Source: Cladochytrium replicatum
Taxonomy: Eukaryota; Chytridiomycota; Chytridiomycetes; Cladochytriales; Cladochytriaceae
Direction: 5' to 3'
DNA length: 64,000 nucleotides
Assembly (NCBI GenBank): GCA_025526935.1
Contig: JAHLKD010000020.1
Span: 124,001 to 188,000 of the forward strand
Each line of letters begins with the position of its first letter. Position 1 is the first letter of the stretch. The notes under the pieces are model-generated. The model was not told where the DNA came from. It was given only the letters and a program-made list of their open reading frames with translations, and did no database searches. A program made the translations under genes and the position numbers. Positions 58,396 through 64,000 of the stretch are shown one piece after another.

Positions 58396-59081
58396 TCCCT
58401 TAATCTCAGTTGTGGATTGATTCGGTTCTTAGAGAATTCGGATGGCACTTTGACACCAGTTCATAGTTCATGAAAAAATTTACGTCATATCGGCATCTTG
58501 TCGGCAATTAGCGAACTTTCATGTCATTCCGCAGCGGTGACCTGGGTTTATCGGGCGATAAGGGGATTTTTGTGGTTAAAATTCCAAATTCGCAGCTTTT
58601 AGTCTGAATAACCTGCTTTGAGAGACTTCATGCAAGTACATACAAAACTGATGAAAGTTGAGTCCAAAAAATGCAAAACTGGTTACTTAATGACACCAGA
58701 AACTGGTTAAATCTGCAACGAAAACACGATCGAAGCGTCATGTCCGATTATGTGCTGTTTTTATGAAGCTGATAAAGATACCGCCCGCAACATTTCGTTA
58801 GTCGATAGAAAGGATACAGAAGAGCACTTAGAAAATGACTAACCACGAGGTATATCCCGGCAGTGTTTGATCATATCAACATCTGGTGGAGGTATGCTTA
58901 CAATAGCCGCTTTTGATTCACCTTACCTCCTGCGTTTAAATGGATTTGGATCTTTATGCAAGCAGCAATGATTGTACATGACAATGTTTTCAATCACTTT
59001 ATTAAATCATGTTCATTGTATCTTAATGGGGCATCTGTTATGCATCAGTAATGAGGAAGTGAAATGTTGACGTAATCTTGA
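58396..59081. other. Intergenic region between pseudogene and intact copy
   Basis: About 690 nt, AT-rich, no open frame worth naming. It separates the two tandem copies and probably holds the 3' UTR of the intact gene. Confidence 0.5.
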
Positions 59082-61012
59082 TCACTCAACCTTTTTGAAG
59101 GTGGCTGTTCCAGTGATGGACGTTGAGATCCTAATCTGGGTAGCTTGTGTGCCGGCTTCTGGGATGAACTCGATCACTTCGTCGGGATCACCCATCAATG
59201 CATATCGATTTCCAACAAAATGAATCAACACAAAATCGCTACCGAAAATAGTGTCCTTGAGACCGTGAGCCTTTAAGAAATCTGCGTATGGTGAGCTGGC
59301 AAAGGCTATTTTCAGCGGCTTGACTGAATCGGTGAGGGAAGCGAACGACTCAAGGTGAACGTAGTGGCCAGACTTTTGTACAAGTGACAGGGGATGTTCA
59401 CGGTCCATCAGGTTTACAAGGAAATTCGGCTGCATTTTGGGTTGCAGAGACGGATCGAACTCGGTGATGACAACGTTCCCCCAAACAGGGCTGGTGTACG
59501 TGCCCAAAAAGTCACGAGGATCGACGGACGGAAGCGGGAGGGGTTTCGGTCGATCGGCGTAGGCTTTTTCAACCGCCTTGGTGATGTCCTTATACTGCTG
59601 CACTGTCGCTTTCTCAACGTACGAAAACAGGTTGGTAGATCGATCTTTGAAAAGGAACCTGAATGGCATCTGTGATTAGGGCCCCATTGAACAATATAGG
59701 CAATACATACCGGTCGGCCAGTTGCGGGCAGGCAGCTGAAGCCCAACCTGCCTGATTATTGCTGCAATTATGGTCCCATTAGTATAAACCCAGTAGCTCA
59801 TTGCTTCCATACTCACGTAACAATGAACGCCCCGAATCCGTCGTCTGGAAACACGCAAACGGCACAAGTCATCTCCGTTCCACCCGAATGTGTAACCATT
59901 CGCTTTCCTCTGTATGTTGTGACACCCCAACCGAGCGCGTAGTAGGGTATTGAAAAGGCTGGGGGATACTTCGAGTAATCCGCGGAGTAGGAGTTGTGTG
60001 GAGCAAAAGCATTGCGGAAAGCATTTTCAGAAAGGATGCGCTCTCCTTTTTCATTGATGCCTTGCTTAAGGACAAAGCGGAGGTACTTTCCGAGATCTTC
60101 CACGTTCGTCGTGACACTGCCAGCTGGGCTAGCCCACTCAAGCCAGATAGAGTAGAGCGGATCCAACCAGCCCGTTACCTTCTTTGGGATTCCGGTGTTT
60201 GGGTCGAGTTCGACTGGTGCAGCATTCGCTCGGAGCTCATCGACCATCCATTTCCTCACATCTCCAGTTGTATGCTCCATACCAAGGGGTTTGAAGAACT
60301 CCTTCTCCATCATGTTGTACCATCCTTCAAACGTTGCTCCAGGGCCACGGGATGTACGATTCAGATACAAATCAGATCCGATGAGACCCGCTAATGCATG
60401 CATGAAATTCTGATACCCGAAGCCGGAGCGGAACTCGTAGGCAGGCTCAATCTCCGAGAGCTTGGTGTCAAGGAAATCAATCGTGGTGTTGGTCATGAAC
60501 AAGAGCAAATCATTGCGTGGGAGCCCAGTCCTATGTGAAAGCAAGTCGATAAAGTTGGTCAGCGAAGTTGCCGATGGATCGCTCAGACGGAATGTGGGTC
60601 GATAGTCCTTGATATGGCCATTGAGGTCAAGGACACCTTTCTCGGCAAGACGCAAAAGTGCAAAAGCACCCATCGCCTTGGTCGTAGAACCAATCTGGAA
60701 TAGAGTTTTCGACGTAACTGGGTCCCCCGCTTCATTTCGAACCCCAAGGCCGGTGTTGAGCAGAATGGTGTCGCCAAAGTCCTTGACTGCGACCACCGCT
60801 ACGCCAGGAACGTTCCAACGGATCCTCTGTTGTTCGAGCTCCCTCAGCACTGATTGAGGGGATGGTGTAGCGAGAAAAAGGAAATAAATTGCGGCAAATC
60901 CGAAGACGGAAACCAACCCAGCTGCGATCCACAAGCGATGACCCTTGGGAGCGTTTGTCGAGCGGGCCGACGTAGCAGTTCCCAATAGCGGTTGGTTTTC
61001 TGGTTCCGCCAT
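59082..61012 (-). CDS. Membrane-anchored serine beta-lactamase-like hydrolase
   Basis: Penicillin-binding-protein/beta-lactamase class C fold (LACTB/esterase-like), probably a peptidase or esterase and not a drug-resistance enzyme. Exons 61012-59817, 59747-59711, 59669-59082; about 606 residues. A single hydrophobic anchor at residues about 27-47 (LWIAAGLVSVFGFAAIYFLF) suggests a type II membrane protein with an outside catalytic domain. Active-site motifs: SxxK as IGSTTKAMGAFAL, Y-x-N as GYQNFMHALAG, and HSGGTEMTC for the third motif. NRTS and NTT give possible N-glycosylation sites. The C-terminal 195 residues form a beta-rich domain (FLGTYTSPVWGNVVI). The second intron is short (41 nt); exon two could be read with a different acceptor. 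A decayed copy lies downstream. Confidence 0.88.
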
Positions 61013-61342
61013 TTGTTAACAGTACTGAGATACGTATTGACTAAGTTCTTATAGCATTCGACTGTGTGATGTCCGTCCGATGGCACGACGGCACGGGCGT
61101 TCTGACAAGAAGAGCGAGAGAAGTTTTGTTGCACAGACACCGCACCGCCGCAAGATAAAGGCACAGCCGCGACGAAAGAATTTTGATGTGGAGGGTGGTT
61201 GGCGGTGGCACTATTTTGGAGCGACCTAAGCCAACGTGACCAATCAACAGATATTGTAATAAATATGCTCGAAAACAGGATCCAGTAAATCACCAAGAAA
61301 TGATAGACACACCATGAGGTAAATTGAAAGTCTCGCCCATCC
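61013..61342. other. Intergenic region between beta-lactamase-like gene and NRAMP
   Basis: 330 nt holding the promoter of the hydrolase and the NRAMP 3' UTR. No element recognised. Confidence 0.4.
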
Positions 61343-63684
61343 TTACTCAAGACTAAACCCTGAACTTGCAAATTGTGCCAAAAGGACGACGTTGAAAGAA
61401 GTGATAATGAGAGCCACAAGAACTGCTGCAACGGTGAGAGGCCACCCGTTGACATAGGACTCCACGACCAACTCGGCCTTAGCTTCGCTTGTCGAATGTC
61501 GCTCTTCAGAATCATCAGAGGGTCTTATCTGGGAATGTTCGGTGGTAAATTGTGTCGGTTGAGCCCCAGCATTTAGGCTCACAACCGATTCTGCAGCCAA
61601 AGCCGCCTGCTCAACGGGAAGCATTTCCACATCTTCGGAGTTTGCTGCGTCAGTTGATTCGGGAGTCCGCTCTCCACCAGTTTCCATGGTCAATTGCTTT
61701 GCGGCTGAGCTTCTAGGCACACTGGACCACTGGCGAGGGAGCATACGTGCATTCGCTAAGAGTGTTTTACCCCATGACGCCGCAGCCCGTTCATCAGTGC
61801 CATCTTCCACTACAACAGTCAAATTCTGCTGCTTGTTCGCGGGCGCGTCCACAAACTTCACGTCCATTATCCTCCGGCTGCTCGTGAAGTAAACCAGCGG
61901 CCAGACGGCGAAAGGTAGTTGCAAACTGAGAATCACCTGGCTCAGAACAAGAAGTTTGTTCAACCCGGATTCTCCAAAAAGAAGCACCACCGTAAGAGCT
62001 GGGATGATAGCCAGAAGTCGTGTGAGAAGGCGCCTAAAGACAGGGGGAATGCGTATCTTTCCCGAAAAGAACCCTTCCATTACGATCTGTCCAGCCAGGG
62101 TCCCTGTGATCGTTGACGACTGGCCCGACGCCAACAAAGCAACAGCAAAGAGTGTTCCAGCTACCGGTACGAGCTGCTCCGAGAGTGCCCGGTAGGCTGC
62201 CTGGAGATCCGTGATGACCGATTCCTCGCCGTTGGCATCAGCTTTGTAGAACGATGCCCCGGCAACAATCAAAATGGAGGAATTTATCAATAGAGCCAGA
62301 CTCAACGACACGCCAGAGTCGATGGCGGACATTTTGATGGTATCGGGAATGAAAGCTCGACGTGTAAGTGGCTGAATAGGTTGCGGCTTCAGCGGTCGAG
62401 ATCGTGATCGTTTCTCCCAAAAACGAACTTTGGTGTGAACCGCAGGATCTTCAGCTGAGTCGACGGTATCATGTTTTGCAAGCAAAGGATAATCATCTGC
62501 GTTCTGTAACTCGGAGATTTCGCCGAGTTTGGTTTGATGCCACCCAGATCGATAGCGCACCAAGTTTGAGTGAAGGTATAAATTATGTGGCATCACAGTC
62601 GCCCCAATGATGGCGATGCCCAAGTAGAGCATCTTCGGGTCCGTCAAAAGTTCTGTCTTTGGTAGGTATCCCAAACCAACTTCTGCCCAGTTTGGTTTGC
62701 TGAATGACAGAAGGATAGAGAAGCAGACACCGATGGAAAGAACAAGGACGGCAATAATGATCTCGAACACACGCAAGCTCCGCGAGGTCCAGAAGAACAG
62801 GATTATTAGCACGTCGGCAGCGGTGATCACGACTCCCCACGTAAGCGGAATATGGAACAACAAATTTAAACCAATAGCTGTTCCAATAACCTTCGAGACA
62901 TGTCAGCTGCAAGCAAAACGCGAACATAGTGTTTCAAACCTCAGCCATGTCAGTAGCGATAATGGCAAGCTCGCACAAAATGTAGAGAACTATATTCAAC
63001 CCCGGATGACTGTGTGCTGCACAACTCTGGGCCAGATCCCGTCCAGTTACAACTCCCAGCTTGATGCAAAGGAACTGAAGGAGGATCGCGAAGACGTTGG
63101 ACATGAAGATGACAAACAGAAGCTTGTACCCGAACTCGCTTCCAGCTAAACATAGCTCATTTAGACCAAAAGACGAACACACTAAATGGAGTTACCTGCC
63201 AGGTCAGAGGACCAGTTTCCTTCGTTTGGATCAGTGTCAATATTTGTTCATCAAGAGGGTTAAACGCTGCTATATTCACCTGGATCCTGGAAGATTACCT
63301 GTCAGTTCACATTAAATCTCAAGCTGTTAGTTACTCTCTTACCATATAACCGACAGCTACTAGCATTCCTATAGTACCCAAAACAGCGTGCATTAGTGTG
63401 ACGCACAAATTCTATATACTTTACCACTGACCTGGACCCAAAAACTTGGCGAGCGTCCTGAAAAACGTCTTCCATGACTTCCAAATTGACCGGTTCTCTT
63501 CAGCCTGCCCAAGTTCGGATGCGCGTTCTTGCCTCCACATGTTTGGCACGTTAAACCACACGTTATGCGCGTCTGTAGGGAACTTGGTCTTTAAATGCTC
63601 GTTGGATACGATTACCCCCTGTTGTGGTGGTGAATTAACGGGAATTGCCGGCAAACGCCACACAGGGTCGTGACTCCCAACCAT
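61343..63684 (-). CDS. NRAMP-family divalent metal transporter
   Basis: Proton-coupled Mn/Fe importer. Exons 63684-63432, 63368-63343, 63286-63280, 63219-63196, 63145-62940, 62890-61343, in phase; 687 residues. TM1 reads FLGPGMLVAVGYMDPGNW, with the metal-binding DPGN motif; TM6 has ATVMPHNLYLHS with the MPH motif. TM3-5 segments (LLFVIFMSNVFAILLQFLC, LYILCELAIIATDMAE, HIPLTWGVVITAADVLIILF) match the family. GTLFAVALLASGQSSTITGT and AGQIVMEGF are the conserved TM8 region. Two cytosolic insertions, one after TM6 (about 55 residues) and one of about 130 residues before the last TM, enlarge it. Exon three is only 7 nt (GATCCAG) and helps encode DPGN. Yeast Smf1-3 are relatives. Confidence 0.95.
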
Positions 63685-63880
63685 AATTTTTAGCGTTGAA
63701 ACATATTTAGAGGCAACAAAAAAGAGTCAATCTCAAATCATAGATGAACGCAAGCAACGCTCGATTGCTGCCTCAACCCACACATAACCATCCTTAATGA
63801 TAAAACGATAATCATACCATATTGCCCAATCCAACAGTAGAATCAGAAGCACACAGATTCGGGCATACAACAGAGACTCT

Positions 63881-64000
63881 CTACAGCATTGCCAGAACAA
63901 CGACACCTTCTCCAAACTTGGCTCCAGTCTGTTCATAAACAGGAGCTCCCACGACCTCTCCAGTCCTGGGAATCTCAGCGCCAGTGATCCCTCCCACGAA
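63881..64000 (-). CDS. 3' end of an unidentified gene (truncated by window)
   Basis: The minus strand enters the window in an open frame for 39 codons (FVGGITGAEIPRTGEVVGAP, then YEQTGAKFGEGVVVLAML) and ends at TAG 63881. Codon use looks coding. I recognise no family. A second minus-strand frame runs to 63733, with hydrophobic stretches (LLYARICVLLILLLDWAIW), and could be the real one instead. Confidence 0.4.
   Translation of the reverse strand, partial: FVGGITGAEIPRTGEVVGAPVYEQTGAKFGEGVVVLAML

Noticed and set aside
59082-61012. Horizontal transfer of a bacterial beta-lactamase
   Set aside because: The gene has introns with local splice signals and a eukaryotic-style membrane anchor, and the family is common in fungi; nothing marks it as foreign.

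Overview
This is a stretch of a eukaryotic nuclear genome, most likely from an early-diverging, zoospore-forming fungus (chytrid-like). The fungal assignment rests on a Pho85-type CDK pair, a Whi5/Nrm1-like protein and a type I metacaspase with a Pro/Gln-rich prodomain, and on dense genes split by many GT-AG introns of about 45-65 nt. A flagellated lineage is suggested by an RNF32-like double-RING/IQ protein, a family I associate with ciliated organisms; a Spindly-like dynein adaptor next to a full cytoplasmic dynein heavy chain also fits. This placement is inference. I see no bacterial operons, viral genes or CRISPR arrays, and I did not recognise any tRNA or rRNA by eye.

Layout. 1-2031: 3' part of UTP5/WDR43 (ribosome biogenesis). 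2560-4116: RGS protein with a split domain. 5264-6878: secreted small heat-shock-like protein with LEA-like repeats. 7057-7903: NHP2. 8104-9997: Rab GDI. 10453-13661 (minus): metacaspase, apparently spliced to an upstream coilin-like exon. 13919-14527 (minus): unrecognised membrane protein. 14967-16402 (minus) and 16450-18171 (plus): mitochondrial carrier and RNF32-like protein, divergent from a 47-bp interval. 18249-18864: ARPC5. 19050-34191 (minus): cytoplasmic dynein heavy chain. 34653-35780: aldo-keto reductase. 35895-40849 (minus): RRP12. 41163-41858: mitochondrial ribosomal protein uS10m with a 13-bp duplication. 41911-42873: YbaK-domain protein. 43034-45326 (minus): two tandem Pho85-like kinases, then a Whi5-like protein (45936-47009, minus). 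47966-50330: DEK chromatin protein. 50331-52709: no resolved gene. 52710-54164 (minus): arrestin-like protein plus a truncated copy at 54667-54768. 55170-57116: Spindly-like coiled coil. 57197-58395 (minus): pseudogene of the adjacent beta-lactamase-like gene (59082-61012, minus). 61343-63684 (minus): NRAMP metal transporter. 63881-64000 (minus): 3' end of an unidentified gene.

Themes. Three genes serve ribosome and snoRNP biogenesis (UTP5, RRP12, NHP2). Dynein heavy chain and a candidate adaptor are 21 kb apart. The two CDKs lie beside a candidate CDK-regulated G1/S repressor. The right-hand 12 kb shows recent local duplication and decay.

Exon boundaries were inferred by eye from splice-site motifs, reading-frame phase and family similarity remembered from known proteins. 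No alignment or database search was run.
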